A DNA stretch of 64,000 bases from Actinopolymorpha rutila (lineage in GTDB: Bacteria > Actinomycetota > Actinomycetes > Propionibacteriales > Actinopolymorphaceae). Made by a program: the position numbers and the translations under genes. Below are positions 27,538 to 36,477 of this stretch, one piece after another (position 1 is the stretch's first letter; the number at the start of each line of letters is the position of its first letter). The stretch covers positions 1 to 64,000 of the forward strand of contig NZ_JACBZH010000001.1 in NCBI RefSeq assembly GCF_013407855.1, given 5' to 3'. The notes under the pieces are model-generated. The model was not told where the DNA came from. It did not search any database and saw nothing but the letters and a program-made list of their open reading frames with translations.

Positions 27538-27611
27538 AACCCACGAGAGAGCCGAAGAGACTGTTCGGCCGGCTTGAGCTGAACCACGGTTGAGGCCCGA
27601 GGCTGGGCGCC

Positions 27612-29000
27612 GTGCCCTACCTCTCCGCGTACCGGCCCCTGCTGACCGATCCCAGGCTGCGCCGCCTGCTGGGCGCGTTCGGCGTCAGCGACCTCGGCGA
27701 CGGGATGAGCGTCGTCGCGGTCCCCCTCCTCGCCATCGAGATCGCCGCACCGGGCCAGGCGGGGATGCTGGTCGGCGCCTCGGTCGCCGCGTACGCCCTG
27801 CCCGGCGTCGTCGGCGCTCTTGCCTTCGGCCGATGGCTGCGACGCCTGCCGGCCGCGTCGCTGCTGCTCGCCGACTCCACTCTGCGGGCGGCATGCCTGT
27901 CGGCCGTGGCGCTCGCGTGGGCGTTCGGTGTTCTCCAGCCGGCGGGCTTGGTCGCCCTGCTCGGGCTCTCCTCGCTGCTGCACGCCTGGGGATCGGCGGG
28001 GAAGTTCACCCTGCTCGCGGAGTTGCTGCCGCCGGACCAGCGCCTGGCGGGCAACTCCCTGGCGAGCTCGACGAGTTCGCTGGCGATGATCGTGGGGCCG
28101 GCGGTCGCGGGCGTCGGCGCGGCGCTGGCCGGGCCCGGCTGGGTGATCGGCGCCGACGGGCTGTCGTTCGTCCTGCTGGCGATGGTGGTGTGGTCGGTCC
28201 ACCGGGAGGTACGCCGTGACCCGCACAGGGCCCGGCCGGCAGACCCTGCCGGTACGCGCGGCTCGACGTCGGGGCTGCGCTTCCTGCGCGGGCGGCCCAC
28301 CCTGCTCGGCCTGCTGGTGCTGACCTGGGCGTTCAACTTCCTGTTCGGCCCGGTGGAGGTGGCGCTCCCGCTGCACGTCACCGGCGGCGACAGCGGCCAC
28401 ACCGAACTGCTGGGCGCGTACTGGACGGCGTTCGGGATCGGGGCGGTGACCGGTGGACTCACCGTCGGCGCGTTGCGGCGGCTCTCGCCCGCGCCGGTGC
28501 TGCTGGCCATCGTCGGATGCTGGGGACTGATCCTGCTGCCGTTCGGGTTCGGTCCGCCGACCGCGGTCGAGCTGGTCTGCTTCGGGCTCGGCGGGATGAT
28601 CTACGGACCGTTCCCCGCCGTGTCGTACACCCTGCTGCAGTCCCGGACGCCGGCCGTCGCGCTGTCCTCGGTGCTGGCGGCCCGGTCGGCGGTCCTGCTC
28701 ACCGCGGCACCGGTGGGTACGGCCATCGGCGGCCCGCTCACCAGCGCCTTCCTGCCCGCGCACGTGCTCGCCGGATCCGGTGCCGCGACATTGCTGCTGG
28801 CCCTTGCCGCCGTACTGGCCTGGCGAGGCCGGAGGGTTCTCGACCGCCTCAGCGGGCCGGATCGACGTCCGCGACGGGAACCGGCGACTCCTCCACCCCG
28901 GCACCCGGCGGCTCCTCCGCAGCGACCGGCCGAGGAGGGCCGGCGGCCAGCCACGGCAGCGCACACCCCGCCACCAGCATCACCAGGGCGCTCGCGGTGA
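27612..29000 (+). CDS. Major facilitator superfamily transporter
   Basis: A 462-residue MFS protein with about twelve membrane helices. The N-terminal LLGAFGVSDLGDGMSVVAVPLLA and the cytoplasmic loop GRWLRRLPAASLLLADS belong to the MFS_3/Tet(V)-like efflux group. The last 45 residues are a hydrophilic Pro/Arg tail that overlaps the convergent O-antigen ligase-like gene by 152 bp; the functional protein may not need it. GTG 27612 is the first start after the CTAG cluster. The substrate is unknown. Confidence 0.82.
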   Translation: MPYLSAYRPLLTDPRLRRLLGAFGVSDLGDGMSVVAVPLLAIEIAAPGQAGMLVGASVAAYALPGVVGALAFGRWLRRLPAASLLLADSTLRAACLSAVALAWAFGVLQPAGLVALLGLSSLLHAWGSAGKFTLLAELLPPDQRLAGNSLASSTSSLAMIVGPAVAGVGAALAGPGWVIGADGLSFVLLAMVVWSVHREVRRDPHRARPADPAGTRGSTSGLRFLRGRPTLLGLLVLTWAFNFLFGPVEVALPLHVTGGDSGHTELLGAYWTAFGIGAVTGGLTVGALRRLSPAPVLLAIVGCWGLILLPFGFGPPTAVELVCFGLGGMIYGPFPAVSYTLLQSRTPAVALSSVLAARSAVLLTAAPVGTAIGGPLTSAFLPAHVLAGSGAATLLLALAAVLAWRGRRVLDRLSGPDRRPRREPATPPPRHPAAPPQRPAEEGRRPATAAHTPPPASPGRSR

Positions 29001-30258
29001 GCGTCACGGTGAACAGGTTGTTGGCCATCCCCTGGAAGAGGAACGCCAGCACCGCCACGCCGATGCCGAGTGGTTCGCCCGCGGCCGGGCGGCCGGCGGC
29101 GGACAGCCGACGTGCCCGCCGGATCACCGCCACCGCCACCGCGGCCAGGACGACGTTCAGGATCAGCGCACCGAGCAGGCCGAGGACGCCGTTCTCCGCA
29201 CCGGCCAGCAGCACGGTGTTGTGTGCGTTGTTGCCGGCCACCCCGAACGTCGTCGTCCGGTAGGTGGCGGGATCGGCCGCGGTGAACGCGGCCTGTTCGC
29301 CCGGCCCGACCCCGGCCAGCGGGTAGTGGAGGAAGACCCGGAGCCCGGAGGTGTAGAGCGCCATCCGGTCGGTTCGGTCGTGCGCGATCCGCTCGAACGC
29401 CGGTGGCACCAGCACCAGGACGCCGACCAGGACCGCGGCACCACCGACCAGCCAGCGCAGCCGCCCGCGCAGCGCCACCAGGGCCGCCGCGGCGAGCACG
29501 GTGACCGCGAGCGAACTGCGGGTGTAGGTGAGGACCAGCGCCACCATCTGCACCAGGACCGCGGCCGACCACCACAGCCGGGTCCGGCGGTCCGCCGCGT
29601 CCAGCGCGATCCCGAGCGCAACCGGGATGGACAGCACCAGCAGGGCGCCGAGGAAGTTCGGGGACAGGTCCAGCGTCCCGGTCACCCGGCCCGGGATCTC
29701 GCCCACCAGGCTGGTGTTGCCCTCCGCCGGTTGCAGGCCGAACCCGCCGGGCAGGCCCACGAAGTACGCCACGATGCTGAACGCCGCCTCGAACGCGCCC
29801 ACCCCGGCGAGCGCCCGGGCCACCACCCAGCGGGTGCGGTCCGGCGGTGACTGGGCGAGCACCACCAGGACCATCGCGACGTACAGCAACAGCCGCCCCG
29901 GTCCGCGGAACAGCAGGTCAACCGTTTCCGGCAGGGTGTCGGCGTTGACGAACGCGGACACCGACGCACCGGCGGCGAGCAGGCCCGCGCCGAGCACCAG
30001 GCCGCGGCCGAACGGTACCCGGCCGAGGGGGCCGCGCCGCCAGGCGTACGGCACCAGCAACGCCAGCCCGAGCAGGAAGAGCAGGTCGTCGACGCCGACC
30101 CCGGCCGCGATCGTCTGGTGCGGGGGCACGACCGTGAACACCGCGACGAGCAGCCCCAGCGCCGGCGGCCAGGAACGCAGCCGCGGTACGCGGCGCCACA
30201 CCAGCACCGCCGTGACCACGGACGCCGCACCGAACGCCAGGGTGATCGCCGCCCTCAT
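28849..30258 (-). CDS. O-antigen ligase/polymerase-like membrane protein
   Basis: 469 residues with about twelve hydrophobic segments and a large external loop carrying YPLAGVGPGEQAAF and NNAHNTVLLAGAENGVLGLLG. This H-N loop is the signature of Wzy_C/WaaL-type polymerases and ligases, which join lipid-linked repeat units outside the membrane. It starts at ATG 30258, overlapping the beta-helix gene stop as ATGA. With the flippase and glycosyltransferases nearby it probably polymerises an exopolysaccharide or wall glycan. Confidence 0.82.
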   Translation of the reverse strand: MRAAITLAFGAASVVTAVLVWRRVPRLRSWPPALGLLVAVFTVVPPHQTIAAGVGVDDLLFLLGLALLVPYAWRRGPLGRVPFGRGLVLGAGLLAAGASVSAFVNADTLPETVDLLFRGPGRLLLYVAMVLVVLAQSPPDRTRWVVARALAGVGAFEAAFSIVAYFVGLPGGFGLQPAEGNTSLVGEIPGRVTGTLDLSPNFLGALLVLSIPVALGIALDAADRRTRLWWSAAVLVQMVALVLTYTRSSLAVTVLAAAALVALRGRLRWLVGGAAVLVGVLVLVPPAFERIAHDRTDRMALYTSGLRVFLHYPLAGVGPGEQAAFTAADPATYRTTTFGVAGNNAHNTVLLAGAENGVLGLLGALILNVVLAAVAVAVIRRARRLSAAGRPAAGEPLGIGVAVLAFLFQGMANNLFTVTLTASALVMLVAGCALPWLAAGPPRPVAAEEPPGAGVEESPVPVADVDPAR

Positions 30259-31115
30259 CGCCGGCCCACCTGACACGGGCAGTCCGGGCTGGCGGGGCCG
30301 GGCGGCAGACGGAATCCGTGCCGCGCGTCGGCGGGGATCAGGTCCTTGTCGAGCACGTTGTGACGAACGAAGTGGTCGACGCTTATGTCGACCGCACCCG
30401 GCTCCACCCGGACCGCGTGCACGGCGCCGACCACCATCAGGTCGTCGATGCGGACGTGCCGCGACCGACCGGACAGGCAGAGGGCGTCGCCGTTCTTCAC
30501 CGTCACGGCGTAGTCGTGCGGCGACGCCCGCCCGCTGCGGAGATAGAGCCGCCCGTCGGACCACCAGGCGGCCTCGTGGGCGTAGTCGCCGGGCGGCTCG
30601 GCGTAGCCGGTGAGCGCGATCCCGCCGATCTTGACGAACCCGAAGTCGGGGTCGCCGGTCAGCCGGATCCGGTCCGGCCAGGGCGCACTCCAGGTGCGGT
30701 GTTCGGGCGTGGTCTCCCGCAGGGTCCACGGCCCGGTGACGGGCGTGTCGGTCGTGAGCACCACCGGCCGCAGGATGTTGGTGTAGACGTTGCGCCGGAT
30801 CACCACGGGCCGCTCCGCGGTGCCCACGACGGTCGGGCAGTGCACGCCGGTGCCGAGGTAGGGAAGCTGGTCGCCGTACCCGGCCATCAGGATGTCGGTG
30901 CCCGGACGGGCCCGGCGCAGCGCCTCGGGCAACGTCGCCAGCGGCTGGTCGGGCAGCGTGCCGGGCATGCCGTCGTCGCCGATCCGGGAGTCGACGTACA
31001 ACGTCTGCGGTGCGCCGGCGCTCGCCGGCGGGAGCGCGCGGTCGGCGGCCAGGCTCACCACGAGTACCGCGACCGCGGCCACGACGACGCGGAGGATGGT
31101 CCGGCGGGTCAGCAT
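30255..31115 (-). CDS. Secreted beta-helix-type protein of the glycan locus
   Basis: 286 residues with an N-terminal signal or anchor helix (ILRVVVAAVAVLVVSLAA). The body begins TLYVDSRIGDDGMPGTLPDQPLATLPEALRRA, the pattern at the start of right-handed parallel beta-helix proteins (pectate-lyase/DUF1565 type), and ends with short strands such as SRHVRIDDLMVVGAVHAVRVE. It is shorter than typical polysaccharide lyases. Its place between the ligase-like gene and GT4 suggests binding or trimming of the exported glycan; enzymatic activity is not shown. Confidence 0.65.
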   Translation of the reverse strand: MLTRRTILRVVVAAVAVLVVSLAADRALPPASAGAPQTLYVDSRIGDDGMPGTLPDQPLATLPEALRRARPGTDILMAGYGDQLPYLGTGVHCPTVVGTAERPVVIRRNVYTNILRPVVLTTDTPVTGPWTLRETTPEHRTWSAPWPDRIRLTGDPDFGFVKIGGIALTGYAEPPGDYAHEAAWWSDGRLYLRSGRASPHDYAVTVKNGDALCLSGRSRHVRIDDLMVVGAVHAVRVEPGAVDISVDHFVRHNVLDKDLIPADARHGFRLPPGPASPDCPCQVGRR

Positions 31116-31122
31116 GGCTACC

Positions 31123-32283
31123 TCAGCCCCTCGCCCCTGTGGCCAGCGGCGCCGACGCGGCCAGCAGGTCGGCGTACACGTCGATCGTCGCGGCCGCCGT
31201 CACGTCCACGTCGTGTGTACGGGCAACGGCGTCGCCCGCGGCCACGAGCGCGGCGTGCCGGACCGGGTCGCGGACGGCCTCGCGCGCGCGGACCAGCGCC
31301 GAGGCCAGCGCGGACGGGTCCTCCGGCGGGCAGCTGAAGCCGGTCACGCCGTCGGTCACCGACTCGGCCAGCCCGCCCACGGCGGAGGCGACGGGTACGC
31401 AGCCGGCCGCCATCCCCTCCAGGGGGGCGAGGCCGAGTGCCTCCTCCCGCGAGGGGACGGCGAGGAGGTCGGCTCGGGCGAGCTCGCCGACCACGGAGCG
31501 CTGCGGCAGTGCTCCCGCGAAGTCGACCGGCAGGCGGGCGGCGTCGGCCTGGCGCCGCAGCCGCTCGCGTTCGGGGCCGTCGCCGACGACGCGCAGCCTC
31601 GGGACGGGGACACCTCGCCGGTGGAGTTCGGCCAGCGCCGCGAGGAGCACGTCGAGGCCCTTGCGGTGCACGAGGTTGGCGACGAAGAGGAGTTCGTACG
31701 GACGGGAACCGGCCCCGGCGGCCTCCGAGGCGGCCCGGGCCGCGGCCAGGTCGGCGTACCGGATTCCCGGCGAGACCGTGACGATGCGCTCGGCCGGACG
31801 GTGGAACCGGCGGGTGACCTCCCCGGCGAGAAAGCGGCTGTTGGCCACCACGAGGTCGGCGCGCTCGAACACGAACCGGCACACCCGGGCGTCGACCCAC
31901 GAGCGCCCGGGCAGCCTGAGCACGTCCGACCCGTGGGCGAACAACACCAGCGGGGCGCGTAGCCGGGCGGCGAGCGGCCAGGCGAACGCACCGGACGGGT
32001 GCGCGATGTGTGCCTCGACGACGGTGCCGTGCTCGGCCGACCCGACGCGGTCCGTACGTCCGGAGCGGACGGTGGGTGTGGCGGCCCGGTCGGCGCGGGC
32101 GGCCCGGGCCACGCCGGCGAGCAGACTGGCGTACCGTGCCGGCGCGGACTGATGGTCGCGGACCGCGACGACCTCGACGTCGTGTCCCAGCCGCTCCAGC
32201 GCCTCCACCCGGTTGGCCACGAAGGACCCCCAGGCGGGCCGGCGCGGGCTCGGCCAGAGATTGGTGACGACGACGACGTGCAG
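31123..32283 (-). CDS. Family 4 glycosyltransferase with probable CTG start
   Basis: 386 residues from CTG 32283. The GT4 fold needs the stretch LHVVVVTNLWPSPRRPAWGS before VANRVEAL, and no ATG, GTG or TTG occurs in frame upstream that could supply it. A GAGGAG site lies seven bases before the CTG. A GTG at 32220 would remove the first beta strand of the fold. Other features are YELLFVANLVHRKGLDVLL and the EX7E-type SREEALGLAPLEGMAAG. It would add a sugar to the lipid-linked repeat unit in the cytoplasm. Confidence 0.82.
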   Translation of the reverse strand: MHVVVVTNLWPSPRRPAWGSFVANRVEALERLGHDVEVVAVRDHQSAPARYASLLAGVARAARADRAATPTVRSGRTDRVGSAEHGTVVEAHIAHPSGAFAWPLAARLRAPLVLFAHGSDVLRLPGRSWVDARVCRFVFERADLVVANSRFLAGEVTRRFHRPAERIVTVSPGIRYADLAAARAASEAAGAGSRPYELLFVANLVHRKGLDVLLAALAELHRRGVPVPRLRVVGDGPERERLRRQADAARLPVDFAGALPQRSVVGELARADLLAVPSREEALGLAPLEGMAAGCVPVASAVGGLAESVTDGVTGFSCPPEDPSALASALVRAREAVRDPVRHAALVAAGDAVARTHDVDVTAAATIDVYADLLAASAPLATGARG

Positions 32284-32458
32284 CGGTGGCTCCTCGCTCG
32301 GGCGGGCGCCTGTGCGGGGTGCGCCGGACCGCTCGGACCCGATGCGACCGGCGACCTCGACCGCCTGATCCCCCCAGGCTCCAGGGCGTGTTTCGCGAAT
32401 CCCTTAGGGTCGGTCCTCGCAGACCAGGACCTTGGGGTGTGTTGCGAAGGACTCGACG

Positions 32459-34081
32459 GTGCCGAACGATACCCTGCCGAACCCGGACGCCGATCCGGCT
32501 GCCGGTTCCCCTGTGGACAACGGCTCCGGTGTCGGTCCGGACGGCGAGCCCGCGCCGGTCCCTGCGGACCCGAGCGACGCGGACGCCCAGGACGCCCAGG
32601 ACGAGGAGGCGGCCCGCCGCCGGCTCACCGGCCGGCTGGTCCGCGGCACGTTGTGGTCGATGCTCGGGATCGCCGCGCTCGGTGTCACCCGGCTGGTCTA
32701 CACCGCGCTGATCGGCCGCACCGGCGATCCGGCCCGGCTGGCGGCCGTCAACTCCCAGGTGTCCCTGGCGTTCCTCGCGACGTTCGCCACCGCCGCCGCG
32801 ACCGGCGCGGGTGCGGCGAAGTTCCTGCCGCTCACCGCCGCGCGGTCCGGGCCCGCCGCGGCCGCCGCCGTCCGTCGCCGGCTCACCCGGTGGACGGTCG
32901 CGGCGACCGTGGCCGTGGTCGTGGCACTGACCGGGTTCGGGCAGGTGTTCCTGCCGGACGCGGACCGGGCGGACGTGGCGTGGGTGTGCGCGCTGGTCAC
33001 GGCGTACGGCGCGTACTCCTACACGAAGTCGGTGCTGTACGGCCACCACCTGCCGCACCGTTACGCCGTCCTCGAGGTGGCCGCCGACCTGGTGATCCTC
33101 GTCCTCACGGTGGCGGTGGTGTGGTGGGTGCCGGACCGGCTGCCGGGCCAGGCACCTGGCCTGCTGCTGGCGCCGCTGGTCGTGGGGTACGCCGCGTTCG
33201 CGGTGGCCGCGGCCCGGTCCGTGCCGCGCGTCCGGCCCGGCGAACTGCCCGCGCTGCGCGGTGAGCTCGGCGGCTTCGTTGCGTACACCGCGGTCGGCAT
33301 CGCCGCGGGACAGGGCTTCTTCCAGGTGTCGATGATCGTGGCCCGGCACGCGACCAGCGACGCCGCGGCCGGCGCCTACGCCGCCGCCATGAGCCTCGTC
33401 GGCCCGGCGTTCTTCCTGCCGCGGGCGATGGGGATGGCGTTCTTCCCGGCCGCGGCGGAGGCGGTCGGGCGCGGCGACCAGGCGGCGCTGGCCCGGCACA
33501 CCGACCTGGTCACCCGGCTGTTGCTGCTGACCACGCTGCCAGCGTTCGGGCTGGCGGCGATGCTCGGCGGCCCGGTGCTGGGGCTGGTGTTCGGACCGGC
33601 GTACGCCGACGGCGGTCCGGCCTTCGCGGTGCTCGTCCTGGCGGTGTTCTGGTACGTCGTGGCGGTGCCCTCGGTCAACGTGCTGTCCGCACAGAACCTC
33701 ACGCTGGCCCGGATTCCCCCGCTGGCCTCGGCCGGAGGTGTCGTCGTCGGGGTGGCGACCTGGCTGGCCGTCGGCACACACTGGGGCGCGGTCGGGGTGG
33801 CCGCCGGGTACCTCGCGGGGATGTCGGTCCAGGCCGGGGTGCCGTTGGTGGTCGCGTTCACCCGGCTCCGGCTGCGGTGGGGTACGCGCCTGCCGCGCTA
33901 CGCCGCCGGGCTGGCCGCCGGGGTAGGCTCGTCCACAGTCGCGGTGATCACTCCCCGTCCTGGTGTGATAGCCGTGTGCGCCGCCGGGTTCCTCCTTGCG
34001 TTCGGGCTGCTCAACGCCGGCGAGCTTGCCGGTACGGTTCGACGCGTCCAGGAACTGCGTTCGGCCACCGCTCGGCGCTGA
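32459..34081 (+). CDS. Polysaccharide flippase-like membrane protein (Wzx/MVF type)
   Basis: 540 residues: an acidic disordered head of about 55 residues (Asp/Ala-rich), then about fourteen membrane helices of the MATE/Wzx polysaccharide exporter type, for example RGTLWSMLGIAALGVTRLVYTALIG cut at its first helix and AGAYAAAMSLVGPAFFLPRAM. Such proteins flip lipid-linked repeat units. GTG 32459 has GAAGGA upstream; an earlier TTG in frame is possible. It is divergent from GT4, sharing a 175-bp control region. Confidence 0.85.
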   Translation: MPNDTLPNPDADPAAGSPVDNGSGVGPDGEPAPVPADPSDADAQDAQDEEAARRRLTGRLVRGTLWSMLGIAALGVTRLVYTALIGRTGDPARLAAVNSQVSLAFLATFATAAATGAGAAKFLPLTAARSGPAAAAAVRRRLTRWTVAATVAVVVALTGFGQVFLPDADRADVAWVCALVTAYGAYSYTKSVLYGHHLPHRYAVLEVAADLVILVLTVAVVWWVPDRLPGQAPGLLLAPLVVGYAAFAVAAARSVPRVRPGELPALRGELGGFVAYTAVGIAAGQGFFQVSMIVARHATSDAAAGAYAAAMSLVGPAFFLPRAMGMAFFPAAAEAVGRGDQAALARHTDLVTRLLLLTTLPAFGLAAMLGGPVLGLVFGPAYADGGPAFAVLVLAVFWYVVAVPSVNVLSAQNLTLARIPPLASAGGVVVGVATWLAVGTHWGAVGVAAGYLAGMSVQAGVPLVVAFTRLRLRWGTRLPRYAAGLAAGVGSSTVAVITPRPGVIAVCAAGFLLAFGLLNAGELAGTVRRVQELRSATARR

Positions 34082-34204
34082 CCGCGGACCCCATCGGGCG
34101 CGCATCACCCGTCAGCAAGGGGTACCCGGCACTCGACGGCACGATCAGCCGACTGGCATTCTGATCGGCGCACATTGGTCGGTGGTTCCGGCACGGGAGG
34201 GAAT

Positions 34205-35047
34205 GTGACGACACCGCGGCACGTCCAGGCTCGGATCGCGCCCGCTCCCGTCCTTCCCGAGGCCGACCGGTCGCGGCGCACCCACATCTGCGGCGTGCCC
34301 GTCGACATCCTCACCATGGAGGAGACGCTGGCCGCGGCCAGCGAGCTCATCGAGTCCGGACGTCCGCACCAGCACGTCGCGATCAACGCCGCGAAGGTGG
34401 TGGCCGCCCGACGTGACCCGCGGCTGCGGCAGATCATCGAGTCCTGCGCGCTCGCCAACGCCGACGGCCAGTCCATCGTCTGGGCCAGCCGGCTGCTCCG
34501 GCCCCGGCTACCCGAACGCGTCGCCGGGATCGACTTCATGCTGCGGATGTGGGAGGTCGCCGCGAACCGCGGCTACCGCGTCTACCTGCTGGGCGCCAAG
34601 CCGTCGACGGTGCAGAAGGCCGCCGACGCCGCCCGCGCGCAGGGGGTCACGGTGGTCGGCGCCCGCAGCGGTTACTGGACCCCGGCCGAGGAGCCCGCGG
34701 TGGTGGCCGAGGTCGCCGGCTCCCAGCCCGACCTGCTGTTCGTCGGGCTGCCCACGCCGCGCAAGGAGGAGTTCCTGCACCGCCACCTGGACGGTCTGCG
34801 GACTCCGCTGGCCGTCGGCGTGGGCGGCTCGTTCGACGTCGTGGCCGGAGAGGTGACCCGCGCGCCGGAGTGGATGCAGCGCACCGGCCTGGAGTGGGTC
34901 CACCGGATGCGGCAGGAGCCGCGCCGGCTGGTCCGGCGCTACGCCGAGGGGAACCTGAAGTTCGTGGCGATGGTGGTACGGGACGCCGCCGACCGGCTCC
35001 GCCGCGGCCCCTGCCGAGCCGACCGCCAACGCAACTCCACGCGCTGA
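34205..35047 (+). CDS. WecG/TagA/CpsF family glycosyltransferase (GT26)
   Basis: 280 residues with HICGVPVDILTMEETLAAA, ANADGQSIVWASRLL, ERVAGIDFM and GLPTPRKEEF, the conserved blocks of GT26. TagA and WecG add ManNAc or ManNAcA to lipid-linked GlcNAc at the membrane face. The short C-terminal amphipathic tail (RRLVRRYAEGNLKFV) fits peripheral membrane binding. The start is GTG 34205 after GGGAGGG. It lies downstream of the flippase and probably in its transcript. Confidence 0.9.
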   Translation: MTTPRHVQARIAPAPVLPEADRSRRTHICGVPVDILTMEETLAAASELIESGRPHQHVAINAAKVVAARRDPRLRQIIESCALANADGQSIVWASRLLRPRLPERVAGIDFMLRMWEVAANRGYRVYLLGAKPSTVQKAADAARAQGVTVVGARSGYWTPAEEPAVVAEVAGSQPDLLFVGLPTPRKEEFLHRHLDGLRTPLAVGVGGSFDVVAGEVTRAPEWMQRTGLEWVHRMRQEPRRLVRRYAEGNLKFVAMVVRDAADRLRRGPCRADRQRNSTR

Positions 35048-35071
35048 GCGCGCCACCCACCGACCGCCACC

Positions 35072-36226
35072 GTGCCGACCTCCGACGTGCCGACCTCCAC
35101 CGAAGCCGGCCTTCCCACCGCCGCCAGTGCCGGCAACACCTCCGCGGGCGCCGGGCACACCTCGACCCCGGGGACCACCGCGGACGGACACGTCCACTGG
35201 CTCTCCTGGGCGCGGATCGTGGCTATCGTCGCCGTCGTCACCGTGCACGTGTGCGCCCACCTCACCCTGGAGTGGGGGACCGTCGGCGCGAAGCTGTGGC
35301 ACTTCGGCAACCTCGCCGAGTCGGCCGGCCGGTTCGCCGTACCCCTGTTCGTCATGGTGTCCGGAGCCACCCTGCTGCCGCCGCGGCCCGGGGAACGGCT
35401 GCGCGACTACTACCGCCGCCGGGCCGCCCGAATCGCGATCCCGCTGGTCGGCTGGACCGCGGGTTACCTCGTCCTCGACGCCTGGCTGCACGGGCGGGCG
35501 ATCACGTCGTACACCTTCGTGCAGGGATTCGCGTGGGGCCGGCCGTACTACCACCTCTACTTCCTGTACGTCGTCGCCGGTCTCTACCTCGTCACGCCGT
35601 TCCTGCGGGCGTTCGTCGCCACCGCTGACCGCCGGCTGCTGGTCGCCGGGACCGCCGTGTGTCTCGGCCTGGCCACCGCCGACAAGGCGCAGCACCTGCT
35701 GATGGGTGGCGGCGGGTTCAACGCGTTCTCGTACTTCGTGCCGTTCCTCGGCTACTACCTCCTCGGGTACGTCGTCGCCACCGCCCGGCCACGCCGTCCC
35801 CGGCGGGTCGTGCTCGCCTGGTCGGCGGGTGCGTACGCCGCGGCGGTGCTGGTGACGGCGGCGGTCACCTGGTGGCTGTTCGGCCTGGTGGGGCCACAGA
35901 ACGGCCGTCCGCTGTACGACTACTACGCGCCGACCGTGCTGGTGGCGTCGGTGGCGATGGCGTACGGATTGCGCGCGGTGTTCGGCGACCGGGCGCCGAA
36001 CCCGGCACGCGCCCGGCTGGTACGCCGCCTCGCCGACCTGACGTTCGGCGTCTTCCTGCTGCATCCGATCCCGCTGGAGCTGCTGGTCCGCCGGCACCAG
36101 CCCGCGTTCGCCTCGGACTACGCCGACATGGCCTTCCACGTGGGAGTCGTGCTGGCGCTGGTGGCCGGCTGCGGACTGGTCACGCTCGTACTCCGCCGCG
36201 TGCCGGTGGTCCGCCGACTCTTCTGA
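35072..36226 (+). CDS. Acyltransferase family 3 membrane protein (OafA-like)
   Basis: 384 residues, about ten membrane helices after a Thr/Ser/Ala-rich head of 40 residues. The helix-1 segment WARIVAIVAVVTVHVCAHL carries the conserved His of acyltransferase-3 proteins, and RFAVPLFVMVSGATLL and RRAARIAIPLVGW complete the signature. These enzymes O-acylate surface glycans. It closes the glycan locus. Confidence 0.87.
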   Translation: MPTSDVPTSTEAGLPTAASAGNTSAGAGHTSTPGTTADGHVHWLSWARIVAIVAVVTVHVCAHLTLEWGTVGAKLWHFGNLAESAGRFAVPLFVMVSGATLLPPRPGERLRDYYRRRAARIAIPLVGWTAGYLVLDAWLHGRAITSYTFVQGFAWGRPYYHLYFLYVVAGLYLVTPFLRAFVATADRRLLVAGTAVCLGLATADKAQHLLMGGGGFNAFSYFVPFLGYYLLGYVVATARPRRPRRVVLAWSAGAYAAAVLVTAAVTWWLFGLVGPQNGRPLYDYYAPTVLVASVAMAYGLRAVFGDRAPNPARARLVRRLADLTFGVFLLHPIPLELLVRRHQPAFASDYADMAFHVGVVLALVAGCGLVTLVLRRVPVVRRLF

Positions 36227-36477
36227 CCGGCTGACAGTCGGGTCTGACGGACAGGTCCAACGGTCGGGATCCATCCCGGAGCAAGCTTGCATCCGCGATC
36301 TACGGCCACCACCCTCGATAACCGGACGACCGGGCCACTCCGGCGCGTTGTCCACAAGGCGACGATTCGCAGCAACCGCAGCGCCGCGTGCTCGCGTACC
36401 GTAGTCGACGCATTTACCCGCAGTTCGTCAACAGCCCGCGCGACGGTCGCCCGGGCAGGCACGTTCGGGAGCGACCG

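Larger units (their letters stand above)
27293..27611. other. 319-bp divergent intergenic region
   Basis: Between the GntR gene and the MFS gene. It contains the minus-strand GntR promoter (27311-27349), a GC-rich purine-biased stretch (27365-27450) with no recognisable element, and the CTAG cluster at 27502-27537. No gene is supported. Confidence 0.75.

Noticed and set aside
31118..34108. A minus-strand frame of about 1000 codons across the flippase and GT4 genes
   Set aside because: Dominated by Arg/Gly/His repeats, antisense to the flippase and out of frame with GT4; not a protein-like sequence.
36348..36356. TTGTCCACA, a consensus actinomycete DnaA box, and TTATCCACA at 21292
   Set aside because: Single boxes without clusters, AT-rich region, dnaA, dnaN or rpmH; not an origin of replication.
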